Below are positions 27,846-36,451 of a DNA stretch of 64,000 nt, piece by piece. The DNA lies in assembly GCA_029821735.1 (NCBI GenBank), contig JALGSU010000035.1, positions 24,801 through 88,800 on the forward strand, in the 5' to 3' direction. Both the position numbers and the translations under genes were made by a program. Numbering within the stretch: position 1 is the first letter of the stretch; each line of letters opens with the position of its first letter. This DNA comes from Candidatus Zipacnadia bacterium (GTDB lineage Bacteria; Armatimonadota; Zipacnadia; Zipacnadales; UBA5352). The notes under the pieces are model-generated. The model did not search any database, was not told where the DNA came from, and was given only the letters and a program-made list of their open reading frames with translations.

Positions 27846-29807
27846 ATGAGCGCGCCCCAGAAGGCGTTCCTGTACATATTATTCGCCGTCGGTCTGATCG
27901 CCTCGCTCGTTGCCTTGAGCGGGCGCATGAGCGTGGAGCGCTCCAACGTCACGGTCGGTGTGGCGGTGGACTTCCTCGAAGTCGAGCAGCTCGCCGGCGC
28001 CACGGGTGGCACGCTTGAGAACATCATGACCCAGTTGCGCAGCGCTGGCGCCACCCATCTCGCTATCAGCGAGGATTCTCTGCAGAGCCTCGTGGACCGC
28101 GGTCAGGCGAGCATATACGGAGACGGCAGGAGGGCCCGTATCTGGGTTGAGTCCACACACCGTCTCCAGCAGGTTGCGAACGCGCTGAGCGCGCGTTTCC
28201 CTGGCAGCTATACTCGCGAAGAGGGAGACGAGGGCGACTTCTGGCTGGGCGTTCCCGCCGTTGCCACCTCTCTCCCGGCCGCCGGTGTGGGCTACCCTCG
28301 TGAGGCCCTGCTCGCCGCCGAGTCTGTCGGGCTGGAGATCGTCGCGCGGCCCCTGTGGCAGGGCATTCGCACGCAACCTGCCGTGGACGCTTCCATGCGG
28401 CTGGCCTCGGAAATCGGCGCGAAGATTGTCATCTTCAACGGTGATCAGGTTGTCGGCTTCCCGGGGCTGATCAAGGCCACCGCCGATTCCATACGCCAGT
28501 ACCATCTGACTTACGGGTACATCGAGTTGGCCCCGCAAAATGGAGCGGCGGCGCTGGCGAGCAAACTGGATTACGAGATCGTCCGCGTGCACTCCATCAC
28601 AGAGCCGGAGATGCGCACGATCTCGCTCACCCGCGCGGTCGAGCGCTTCGTGAAAGCCGCCCGCGAACGCAATGTCCGCCTGTTCTATATGCGCCTCTTC
28701 CCGAACGATGGTCGAGGCCCAGCTCGCATCAACGTTGACTACTTGGCCGCCGTGCAGGCAGGCCTCGTCGCGCGCGGGTTGATGGCGGGCACACCCGGGC
28801 TGTTCCCTGACCTGAACACGCCGACGCTGTTGCTGGTTCTCATCCGGCTGGGCGTGTGCGCGGCCGTCCTGTGGCTAGTGCAGTCCTTGTTCGGCCTCCG
28901 CGCGAAGTGGTTCTGGGCACTGGCCGCGGTGCTTGTACTCGGCGGCGGCGCGGCCATGATGGCCAAGCCCGACGCGATCAGGGGGCTGTGCGCGCTCGGG
29001 GCCGCGGTCGCCTATCCCGTCCTGGCGGTGTGCTGGGCTGCCCGCTTCCTGAGTTCGCCCGGACGCTCTGACCGTACATCCCTCGGCTCATTGATTCCGC
29101 GTCAACTCATCGCCTTCGTCGGCATCTCGCTGGTCACCGTTGTCGGCGGACTCGTTGTTGCTGCTCTGCTGTCTGACTCCGCATACATCATGAAGATTGC
29201 CCAGTTCCGCGGCGTGAAGTTCGCGCAGATGCTGCCTCTCGTGGTTGTCGCCCTTCTCTGGCTCGCGCGCGAGTTGCCCGAGTATCGCGAGCGTCTGGCG
29301 GGCGCGCGCGGTGGCGAGTGGCCTGGCATCTGGGCCGGTCTGCGCGGCGCCCTCGGCCGCCCCATCCTCTACTGGCACGCTGTAGTGGCGATGGTCGGGC
29401 TCGTCGCGCTGGCGCTGCTCCTGGTGCGCTCGGGCAATGAGGCGGGCAGCGCGGTGCTGCCCTTCGAACTGCAGTTCCGGGCTCTGCTTGATCGCGTACT
29501 GGTCGTCCGCCCGCGCACCAAGGAAGTCTTCATCGGCCACCCGATGATGATGCTCGCGCTCCTGCTCGCATTGCGCCGCACGCCGAAAGGCATCTGGATC
29601 GCTTTCGCCCTCGGCACGGTCGGCCAAGTCTCGCTGCTCAATACCTTCTGCCATCTGCACACGCCGCTGTCCCTGACGCTGCTGCGGGTCTTCAATGGTC
29701 TGTGGGTGGGCGCGATCGTCGGCATCGTCCTGTGCGTTGTCTGGAACATAGTCTCAGGTTACATCGCGCCGCGCTCGGCACCGGAGAAGGCCGGTGATGC
29801 CGAGTGA
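27846..29807 (+). CDS. DUF5693 family multi-pass membrane protein
   Basis: 653 aa. N-terminal helix (ILFAVGLIASLVALSG), then an extracytoplasmic region of about 290 residues with a TIM-barrel-like series (GATHLAISEDSL, GYPREALLAAESVGLEIVARP, AKIVIFNGDQVVGFPG, VRLFYMRLFPNDG). About eight or nine C-terminal membrane helices occupy residues 325-645. DUF5693 proteins are commonly encoded next to csaB, as here, where the stop overlaps the csaB start by four bases (GTGA). The pairing suggests a role in export or modification of a pyruvylated cell-wall polymer. That is inferred from context, since the family has no assigned function. Confidence 0.85.
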   Translation: MSAPQKAFLYILFAVGLIASLVALSGRMSVERSNVTVGVAVDFLEVEQLAGATGGTLENIMTQLRSAGATHLAISEDSLQSLVDRGQASIYGDGRRARIWVESTHRLQQVANALSARFPGSYTREEGDEGDFWLGVPAVATSLPAAGVGYPREALLAAESVGLEIVARPLWQGIRTQPAVDASMRLASEIGAKIVIFNGDQVVGFPGLIKATADSIRQYHLTYGYIELAPQNGAAALASKLDYEIVRVHSITEPEMRTISLTRAVERFVKAARERNVRLFYMRLFPNDGRGPARINVDYLAAVQAGLVARGLMAGTPGLFPDLNTPTLLLVLIRLGVCAAVLWLVQSLFGLRAKWFWALAAVLVLGGGAAMMAKPDAIRGLCALGAAVAYPVLAVCWAARFLSSPGRSDRTSLGSLIPRQLIAFVGISLVTVVGGLVVAALLSDSAYIMKIAQFRGVKFAQMLPLVVVALLWLARELPEYRERLAGARGGEWPGIWAGLRGALGRPILYWHAVVAMVGLVALALLLVRSGNEAGSAVLPFELQFRALLDRVLVVRPRTKEVFIGHPMMMLALLLALRRTPKGIWIAFALGTVGQVSLLNTFCHLHTPLSLTLLRVFNGLWVGAIVGIVLCVVWNIVSGYIAPRSAPEKAGDAE

Positions 29808-30880
29808 GGATCGCGCTCTCGGGTTACTATGGCTTTGGCAACGCCGGCGACGAGGCGGTGCTGGCTGCGACCATCGCCGGTCTGCGCCGTCGCGTGCTCG
29901 ATGTGGAGCCTGTCGTGCTCTCCGCTGAGCCCGAGGCCACTGAGGCCGCCCACGCCGTCGAGGCCGCTCCGCGTTGGCCACTTGCATCGGTGCGTCGTAC
30001 GCTCGCGGGCTGCGACCTGTTGCTCTCGGGCGGCGGCACGCTTCTGCAGGACGCCACCAGCCTGCGTTCGCTCTACTACTACGTGGCTGTAACGCGTACC
30101 GCCCGTCGCGTGGGCACGCCTTACGGGATCTACGCGCAGGGCATCGGGCCCCTGAACTCGTGGCTCGGACGGCGCTGGGCGGGCAGTTGCCTGCGTCATG
30201 CCTCTGGCATCACGGTCCGCGACCCCGACTCTGCGCAGTTAGCCGCCCAGCTTGGTGTACCTGGAATCTCCGTGGAGCATTGCGCCGATCCCGCGCTCTT
30301 ACTCGAGCCCGAATGTACCGAGCGCACCGATGAAGTGCTCGCGCGAGTTCCCTCAGGTACTCCTCTCGTGGGCCTGGTGGTCCGTCGCTGGCCCGGTGGT
30401 GGACTGGCGGCCGATGCTCTCGCCGAGGTCGGCAGAGCTGCGCGTGAGAAGTGGGGAGCCGCAGTTCTCGTCATTCCGTTCCAGCGTCCCGATGATCTTG
30501 GCACCTCGGCTGGCCTGTCTCAGGACGTACCAGAATCAGTGTTCGTCCCCGACGAGCTGACCCCCGCAGAGGTGATGCAGGTCATCGGTCAGATGGACCT
30601 GATCGTCGCCATGCGCCTGCATGCGCTGATCTTCGCCGCGGCGCGGGCCGTACCGGCCGTCGGCGTCTCGTATGATCCCAAAGTCGAAAGCTTCTGCCGC
30701 ACGGCCCGTCAGCAGTGGGTGCCTGCCGAGGAGCCCGCGTGGCTGCTCGATGAGGCCACGCGATGTTGGGCCGAGCGGGACGAGATGGCCTCGATCCGTG
30801 AAGAGGCCGTCCGCGAACTCAGCGGGCTCGCCGAAGCCAGCTTCGACATGGTCGTGCGCCTCGCCAGCCCCGTGATGTGA
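29804..30880 (+). CDS. csaB: polysaccharide pyruvyl transferase CsaB
   Basis: 358-aa pyruvyl transferase that adds ketal-linked pyruvate to cell-wall polysaccharide, the modification recognised by SLH domains of S-layer proteins. Signatures: MRIALSGYYGFGNAGDEAVL at the N-terminus, LLLSGGGTLLQDATSLRSLYYY (quoted in part), PYGIYAQGIGPLNSW, and near the end IGQMDLIVAMRLHALIFAA and VGVSYDPKVESF. GTG start overlaps the DUF5693 stop. SLH proteins themselves are not visible in this window. Length is normal for CsaB, about 350-370 aa. Confidence 0.92.
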   Translation: MRIALSGYYGFGNAGDEAVLAATIAGLRRRVLDVEPVVLSAEPEATEAAHAVEAAPRWPLASVRRTLAGCDLLLSGGGTLLQDATSLRSLYYYVAVTRTARRVGTPYGIYAQGIGPLNSWLGRRWAGSCLRHASGITVRDPDSAQLAAQLGVPGISVEHCADPALLLEPECTERTDEVLARVPSGTPLVGLVVRRWPGGGLAADALAEVGRAAREKWGAAVLVIPFQRPDDLGTSAGLSQDVPESVFVPDELTPAEVMQVIGQMDLIVAMRLHALIFAAARAVPAVGVSYDPKVESFCRTARQQWVPAEEPAWLLDEATRCWAERDEMASIREEAVRELSGLAEASFDMVVRLASPVM

Positions 30881-30912
30881 ATCGCCCGGAAAGCCCGAGA
30901 GGAAGTGCTCGC

Positions 30913-33000
30913 ATGCGTTCCCCGAAGATACCACTTGTGCTCATAGTTACCACGCTCATCTGCGCCGCAGGTTTTGCAGTTGCCGAGCCCGTGAGCCTGT
31001 CCGGTGACTGGTGGCAGGCGCCGGCGGAGGCCTCGCGTCACACCACGCTCGTTTGTAGCTTCGACGCGACCGACTCGGACGACGCCGACTTCGCTCGCGA
31101 CTTCGCCGACAGTGGCGGCTTCGCCATCGACAACGATCTCCCGGGCCTGCACGGCTCCGGCATCCAGATCGCGGAGATAGGCGGGCACCTCAACTTCCGC
31201 GGAGGCAGTAACTTCCCGGCCGCCCGTGGCACGGTCCGTTTCGCCATTAAAGGCGACGTATGGGCTGATGATACGCCGCGCTGGCTCTTCGAGGCGCGTG
31301 CGTATGACCGCATCGGGGTCCTGCGGGAGCCCGGCAAGCTCTCCCTCGTCTTCGGCCGGACTCGTCGCACCACCGACCCGATCGCGCAGCTCGACCTCGA
31401 GATAGGCGAGGTCTCCGCCGACACCTGGCACACGGTTGTCGCTTCCTGGGACCGCGCGTCCGGCATGGGATGGATCGCCCTTGACGGTAAGGGCGTCAGC
31501 GGCGAAATGACGTTTACGTCAGACCCGCGCCCGGCCTTCGCCATCTACCTGGGCGGCGGCTTCGGCGGTCGCCTCGGCGGGCTCAACCTGCCGGGCCTTG
31601 CGTTCGATGACTTCGTCCTTTACGACGTTCCTGTGTCAGTGCTTGAGGCCGAACTGGCGCCGCTGCCGGTTGAGGACGCCGAGTTCCTTCCCGTGGCTGA
31701 AGCGGGTTTGCGGCGGACAATGAACTACATGGCTGACCTGCAGCGTTGGGGCGGCTGGCAGTGCCTCTACACCTGGCCCACGCTTCTGGGCTCCGCCGCG
31801 CAGGGCCGCGAATACGTGGACTTCGCCGACTACATCGACAACGACAAGGGCAACGGCAGCGCGCCCCTGGCGGGCAAGTTCCTGTGGGCATATGAGACAG
31901 TGGGCGACTACCGCTACCTCGACGTCGCACTGCGCTCGGGCGAGTTCTACCTCGCCGCGCAGGCCGAAGAGGGATACTGGCTGCATGGCTATCGCATGAC
32001 GGTCGACGGGATCAAGCCCGTGGGTTCCCCGAGCGGCATCAAGCTGCAGGACCAAGACCAGGCGCACCCGATCTATCTGCTCAACTACCTCCACCGTGTG
32101 ACCGGCGATCAGCGCTACCTCGATGCGGTTAAGCTCGCCGGCGAGTTCTACCTGCTGGCTCAGAACCCCAATGGCAGCTACCCCCACCACTACGATCTCG
32201 TGGAGGGCGTAGGTGAGAATGCCATAGGGCTGGCAGGTGGTGGCGAACTCAATGACCGCGCCACCAATGACGCCATTGACGTGATGGCGCTCATGTACCA
32301 CATCACAGAGGACCCTCGGTACATCCAGACCATGAAAGAGGTCGCCGACTGGTTGCTCGAAGCTCAGGGAGACGCCGTGCCACTCTGGTCAGATCAATAT
32401 GACGCTGAGAACAACCCGTCGTGGGCACGAGCCTTTGAGCCGCCTGCCTATGGCGTTAGCGCGACCACCCTCGCCTGCCAGGCCCTGCGCGAGGCCTACC
32501 GCTTCTCCGGCGATGAGCGCTACGTCGCTGCCATACGCCGCACCGACGAGTGGATGAAGGCCAATGTCGAGGACGGGGCGATGTCCACATACACCGACCC
32601 CGAGTCCGGCCGACCGATCGCGCTTTCCTCAAGACCGTCCCCATCGGCAGCAGCTACGCGCAGAAGCGCTCGGTTGCTCCGACCGTTGCCCGGCTCCTGA
32701 GCGGGGCTCTCGGCGACAAGCCCAATCCGACCGTGTTGACCGCCGAAGCCGCGATGGCGAGCTTGGAGGACAGGCGCGGCAAGGCTCAGTATGCCATGGA
32801 GACCGCCAATGAGGCGGGGGTTTGGACTGTGCCCAACGTGGCGAACTTCATGGGCACGATCGGCGAGGGCTTCGGCTCGTCGATCCCGCGCTCCGCGATG
32901 ATGATCGCGTACGTCGAGGCCGCCCGCATCGCGATGGGGGAGATTGAGCCGCGCTACTCGGGCAGCCCGAACCTGCGGCTCCTCGCCTACCCCTTCCCAG
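30913..33000 (+). pseudogene. frameshifted and probably truncated LamG + PL10-like pectate lyase protein
   Basis: ATG 30913 follows AGAGGAAG and starts a signal peptide (LVLIVTTLICAAGFAVA). Next comes a LamG-like concanavalin domain (about 40-250; ISAFAV-free, with VRFAIKGDVWADDTPRWLFEA and WHTVVASWDRASGMGWIALD). An alpha/alpha toroid follows with PL10-type features: NGSYPHHYDL, WSDQYDAENNPSWARAFEPP and repeated helix hairpins. Near 32630 (GRPIA, then AFLKTV in another frame) a frameshift occurs; the continuation KTVPIGSSYAQKRSVAPTVA runs to LRLLAYPFP near 32995. There GC drops, and an unrelated antisense gene begins at 33089. The true 3' end is unclear; the open frame goes on to 33533 but does not look coding. 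An intact form would cleave pectate-like polymers. Confidence 0.68.
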
Positions 33001-34735
33001 TAGGGAGCAGTGACGGGTCGCGTTGGCACTTGGCTCCGCGAGTGCCTTGGGAACACGTGTCCACCGTCTCAGGGAGTACGTCACTTGGTTACGACCGAGC
33101 TCCACCACCTAACTCACCATCAAGCCAAGCTCGGTTCCACGCTATCCTGATCCTGCCGACTTCCTCTATCTCGGAACCGACGATGTCGAGCGACTTGATC
33201 CGCGCTATGTTCGCAATCCGCAGAGTGCAGATCAAGTCGCTTCCGAGACCGTACCCGCGCAGTGTACGCGTACGGTGGTCCTTTCGGTACACTGCCACCT
33301 GCGCGAATCCTAGCGGGAGATGGCGAGCCGCATCTGCCACGTTGGTGGCTCTGCGTGCGTGGGAAGACGCGGCGCGTATGATGCGAGTGGCACAACGCTT
33401 CACGAGGGCACGATCTACCTCCTCAGTGCCGTCGCCCACTACCACGTCTGCGTTCACAACGCACCGCCAACCATTGGCGTGGATAGAGGCGCTACGCACA
33501 AGGAGCTCTGGAATGCCCATTGAGGACCTGTAGTGTTTGCCTATACTCGGCCAGTTGAGGACAGCGATGCCCCACCACGTTTCGAGCTTGGCGATGGGAC
33601 GAGGAAGAGCACGGGGAGGCATGTACATCACAAGATCGTTCTCAACGACGCTTTGGTACTCCTCAAACGTCTCCGCATGGCGCCGCCTGGCTGCCGCAAG
33701 CTTGTGTCCGTCGAGAGCCGTCCATCCCATGGGGGCGATCTCAGACGAGATAGCGACGAAATACCTGTCATACCCAGGGAAGAGCCCCTCAGACACGACG
33801 CCCGTCATGATTGCGCTGTAGTGGACCTTCCCGTAGTCCAAGGTCGAGGCGCGTGCGTAGATGACAAGTTGGCGTCCCTGCAATACGTCAGACTGAACCA
33901 TACCCTCCACCTGCCACCAAGGGGTCCACGTGTGGGCGCGGAGCTGAGGAAGAAACATGAGCGGTGGCACGGCGTAGGACCCGCCGGCGTGAGACAGGAG
34001 GAATACCTTGAGGGCGAGCACAATCCCGTTGCACGCGTCTAGGAGTCCGTCGAACAGTTGTACTGCTTCGCGGAACGTGAGCTCCTCGGTGCTACCACGG
34101 TCATCTCGGTATTTGACCGTTCTGAGCGAGTAGGATACCCCCCCGTGCGCGATGGCATTCCGGACTACGTTGTGGTAGTGCTCGGCCTCCTTGGCGAACC
34201 CGGTGCCCTCAAGCTCTTGGACTATGCTGTAGAGACCAAGGCCCTGTGTGCTCTTCGCACGACGCAGTCGCGAGAAGTGCGCGACCAGACGCATAAGGGG
34301 ACAGTACACGCCCTCGATGAGCCTAAGGTAGCCGGGATGGACCTCCCGCTCGATGAACAACGCTTTGCCCCATTCATCAACGTCGAGCGAGTCATCATGC
34401 CAATCGACGGCGTTGATGGTGTCCAGTGAACTCAGGGCAACGTCTAGGTCGCCGCAGCAGCTCTCCAGGAAACGCTGGAGGTCGGTGGGCTGCTCCGCAT
34501 GCAGGCCCGTCAGGAAGTCCAGGTACCTCCGGTACGCCTGCTGGTCCTGGAAGCGCTCTGGAACGGATGCGAAGTAATGGAGTAGCGGATCAAGACGCTC
34601 AAGCGGCACACCGGCCGCGTCAGGTAGGAGAAGGCGTACTCTCTCCGCAGTCTCACGTCGGCGGTCAGCCGTGATGGGATTGCGCCATAGGTCGCCCGTA
34701 GCTGTCTCCACGAGTTGCTCCTGTCCCTGTTTGGC
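33000..34735. other. lower-GC island with one orphan gene
   Basis: Base composition falls visibly (more A/T at all codon positions) between the end of the lyase gene and the sulfatase stop. The only credible gene here is the minus-strand orphan at 33089-34711. The left edge coincides with the apparent truncation of the lyase gene. No terminal repeats, integrase or tRNA are seen at the edges. Confidence 0.5.
33089..34711 (-). CDS. orphan protein with HEPN-like RNAIAH motif
   Basis: About 540 aa. GTG 34711 is chosen because CAGGAG precedes it by six bases and it avoids the long overlap with the sulfatase. No family was recognised. The N-terminal half is strongly helical and contains VVRNAIAHGG at about 182-191. 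That fits the R-x4-6-H signature of HEPN domains, many of which are RNases in toxins, abortive-infection and CRISPR effectors. It follows an acidic helix-rich stretch (LDTINAVDWHDDSLDVDEWG). The C-terminal half is mixed alpha/beta with no visible catalytic motif. Lower GC and the island setting suggest horizontal transfer. A defence or RNA-processing role is a hypothesis only. Confidence 0.6.
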   Translation of the reverse strand: METATGDLWRNPITADRRRETAERVRLLLPDAAGVPLERLDPLLHYFASVPERFQDQQAYRRYLDFLTGLHAEQPTDLQRFLESCCGDLDVALSSLDTINAVDWHDDSLDVDEWGKALFIEREVHPGYLRLIEGVYCPLMRLVAHFSRLRRAKSTQGLGLYSIVQELEGTGFAKEAEHYHNVVRNAIAHGGVSYSLRTVKYRDDRGSTEELTFREAVQLFDGLLDACNGIVLALKVFLLSHAGGSYAVPPLMFLPQLRAHTWTPWWQVEGMVQSDVLQGRQLVIYARASTLDYGKVHYSAIMTGVVSEGLFPGYDRYFVAISSEIAPMGWTALDGHKLAAARRRHAETFEEYQSVVENDLVMYMPPRALPRPIAKLETWWGIAVLNWPSIGKHYRSSMGIPELLVRSASIHANGWRCVVNADVVVGDGTEEVDRALVKRCATRIIRAASSHARRATNVADAARHLPLGFAQVAVYRKDHRTRTLRGYGLGSDLICTLRIANIARIKSLDIVGSEIEEVGRIRIAWNRAWLDGELGGGARS

Positions 34736-36306
34736 TATCCACCGTTGACATACCCCCACGCCGGCCCGTAAGGCGCCAGCGCCACGGTGCAGTAGGGGTT
34801 GAAAGTCGTGTCCTGCTGCTCGTGTCCGAACTTCCACATCCGGTGCAGCATGTCTTTGCGGACCGCGTTCAGGTCCTCTGGAAGCTCCGGCCACGGCTGG
34901 AACTCGCCCGCTGTTCGCGTCTCGCCCACGTTCCACGCGCCACGCGGGTGGCGGCATGGCGCCGCGAGGTTTACGCTCTCGGTGGGATCGTTCTTCAGGT
35001 CATACAGCTCGTCGAAGTCGAATGCGTTGTAGACGTACTTCCAGTCATGCGTGAAGACCTGCCGCTGAGTGTAGTAGACCTCAACGCCATTGAACTGCGT
35101 GTGCATCTCCTGACGCCAGTCAGCCGGTCGGTCGCCCATCATCAGTGGCAGGATGCTGCGCCCCGGCATGCCGGTTTCGGGTTCTTCGCAGCCCGCGATC
35201 TCCCGGAAAGTCTGTGCCATGTCCGCCTGGCAGGTGAACTCGTCGCAGACCTCGCCGCTCGCATCCATTCCGTTCGCCCAACTCACCGCCAGCGGAACGT
35301 TGTAGGCCTCGCGGAAGCATGGGACGCCCTTGGCATACAGTCCGTGGGCGCCGCAATAGTCGCCGTGGTCTGAGGTGTACATGATGATCGTGTCGTCGAG
35401 TTGCCCGGTCGCCTCAAGTTCCTCGAGCACCTCCCCAAACATCGCGTCCTCCATCGAGCAATAGCCCCAGTAATGCGCGATCGATTCGCGCACTTCGCGC
35501 TCGTTCATCTGCCCCCAGTACATGTGGCGCATGCGCTGGTAGACGGTGGGCTTGTCCTCCAGCGTGTCCCAGAAGCTCTCTGGCAACTCGATCTCGTCCG
35601 GGTCGTACATCGTCGCCCACTTCTCGGGGATGATGAACGGGTCGTGTGGCCCGGTCGGCCCGACGTAGAGCATCCACGGGTCGCCGGTCTGATCGCGCCG
35701 CCCGGCCATCTTGGGCATATGTTCCAGCGCGGTCTGCACCATCTTGTAGTCGCCGACTTCTTCGTAGCCCTTCGGTCCGGCGTCAGGCCTGCCGCCGTAT
35801 GCGGCTCGGTTGCCCCAACCGGGTCGCCAGATCATGCCGGGCTCACGCGCGTCGTCGAGGCATTCCTCGCTCACATTGTTGATCATGCCCTCGAGGCGCG
35901 GTTGCATGACTGCGGTCTTGGGGGCGGTGACCATCAGTTCGTCCCACCCGCGGTCGACCGGGTCTTCGACGCCGGACACATGCCATTTCCCGGCGTAGGC
36001 GAGGTCGTATCCGCTCTCGCGCAGGTCTTCGGAGAAGCAGCGCATATCGGGATTGAGCCCTTCGCTCATGCGCGTGGGTGTGGAGATGTTGTTCCACACG
36101 CCATGCCGGGTGGGGTAGTGTCCGGTCATGAAGCTGGCGCGCGACGGGCAGCAGTGCGCGGTTTGGGTGTAGTGGTTGGTGAAGAGCACACCGTTGTCGA
36201 TGACGCGTTGGATGTTCGGCGTCTGACACGGGTGATCTGGGTGGATGACGTCGGCTTGCTGCTGATCGGTCATGAAGCACAGTATGTTGGGCCTCTGCTC
36301 GGGCAT
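34735..36306 (-). CDS. type I (formylglycine) sulfatase
   Basis: 523-aa member of the alkaline-phosphatase superfamily hydrolysing sulfate esters. Metal ligand region FMTDQQQ near residue 14 and the active-site motif CCPSRASFMTG, where C52 would be converted to formylglycine. Further family features are SGYDLAYAGKWHVSG, YVGPTGPHDPF, YTSDHGDYCGAHGLYAKG and the C-terminal DWKYVYNAFDFDELYDLKNDP. ATG 36306 is used, with GCAGGTGCGTGT before it; the longer frame lacks a better site. No signal peptide is visible, which would place it in the cytoplasm. A formylglycine-generating or maturase enzyme must be encoded elsewhere. Substrate is probably a sulfated glycan fragment. Confidence 0.92.
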   Translation of the reverse strand: MPEQRPNILCFMTDQQQADVIHPDHPCQTPNIQRVIDNGVLFTNHYTQTAHCCPSRASFMTGHYPTRHGVWNNISTPTRMSEGLNPDMRCFSEDLRESGYDLAYAGKWHVSGVEDPVDRGWDELMVTAPKTAVMQPRLEGMINNVSEECLDDAREPGMIWRPGWGNRAAYGGRPDAGPKGYEEVGDYKMVQTALEHMPKMAGRRDQTGDPWMLYVGPTGPHDPFIIPEKWATMYDPDEIELPESFWDTLEDKPTVYQRMRHMYWGQMNEREVRESIAHYWGYCSMEDAMFGEVLEELEATGQLDDTIIMYTSDHGDYCGAHGLYAKGVPCFREAYNVPLAVSWANGMDASGEVCDEFTCQADMAQTFREIAGCEEPETGMPGRSILPLMMGDRPADWRQEMHTQFNGVEVYYTQRQVFTHDWKYVYNAFDFDELYDLKNDPTESVNLAAPCRHPRGAWNVGETRTAGEFQPWPELPEDLNAVRKDMLHRMWKFGHEQQDTTFNPYCTVALAPYGPAWGYVNGG

Positions 36307-36451
36307 ACACGCACCTGCTTTCGGGAATCGCGCTGTGCCAAGTCGCGATGCCATTTCCCTGGAGACTATCCGTCACCTGCAATGGAGGGCCTGGCGCGGT
36401 CGCCTGGAACATGAATCGCGTTCGTGTCATTTCGTCGGGAGATGGGGTAAC

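Noticed and set aside
33001..33533. Continuation of the PL10-like frame to 33533
   Set aside because: It lies in low-GC DNA antisense to the orphan gene, with shadow-like composition, so it is probably not translated lyase.
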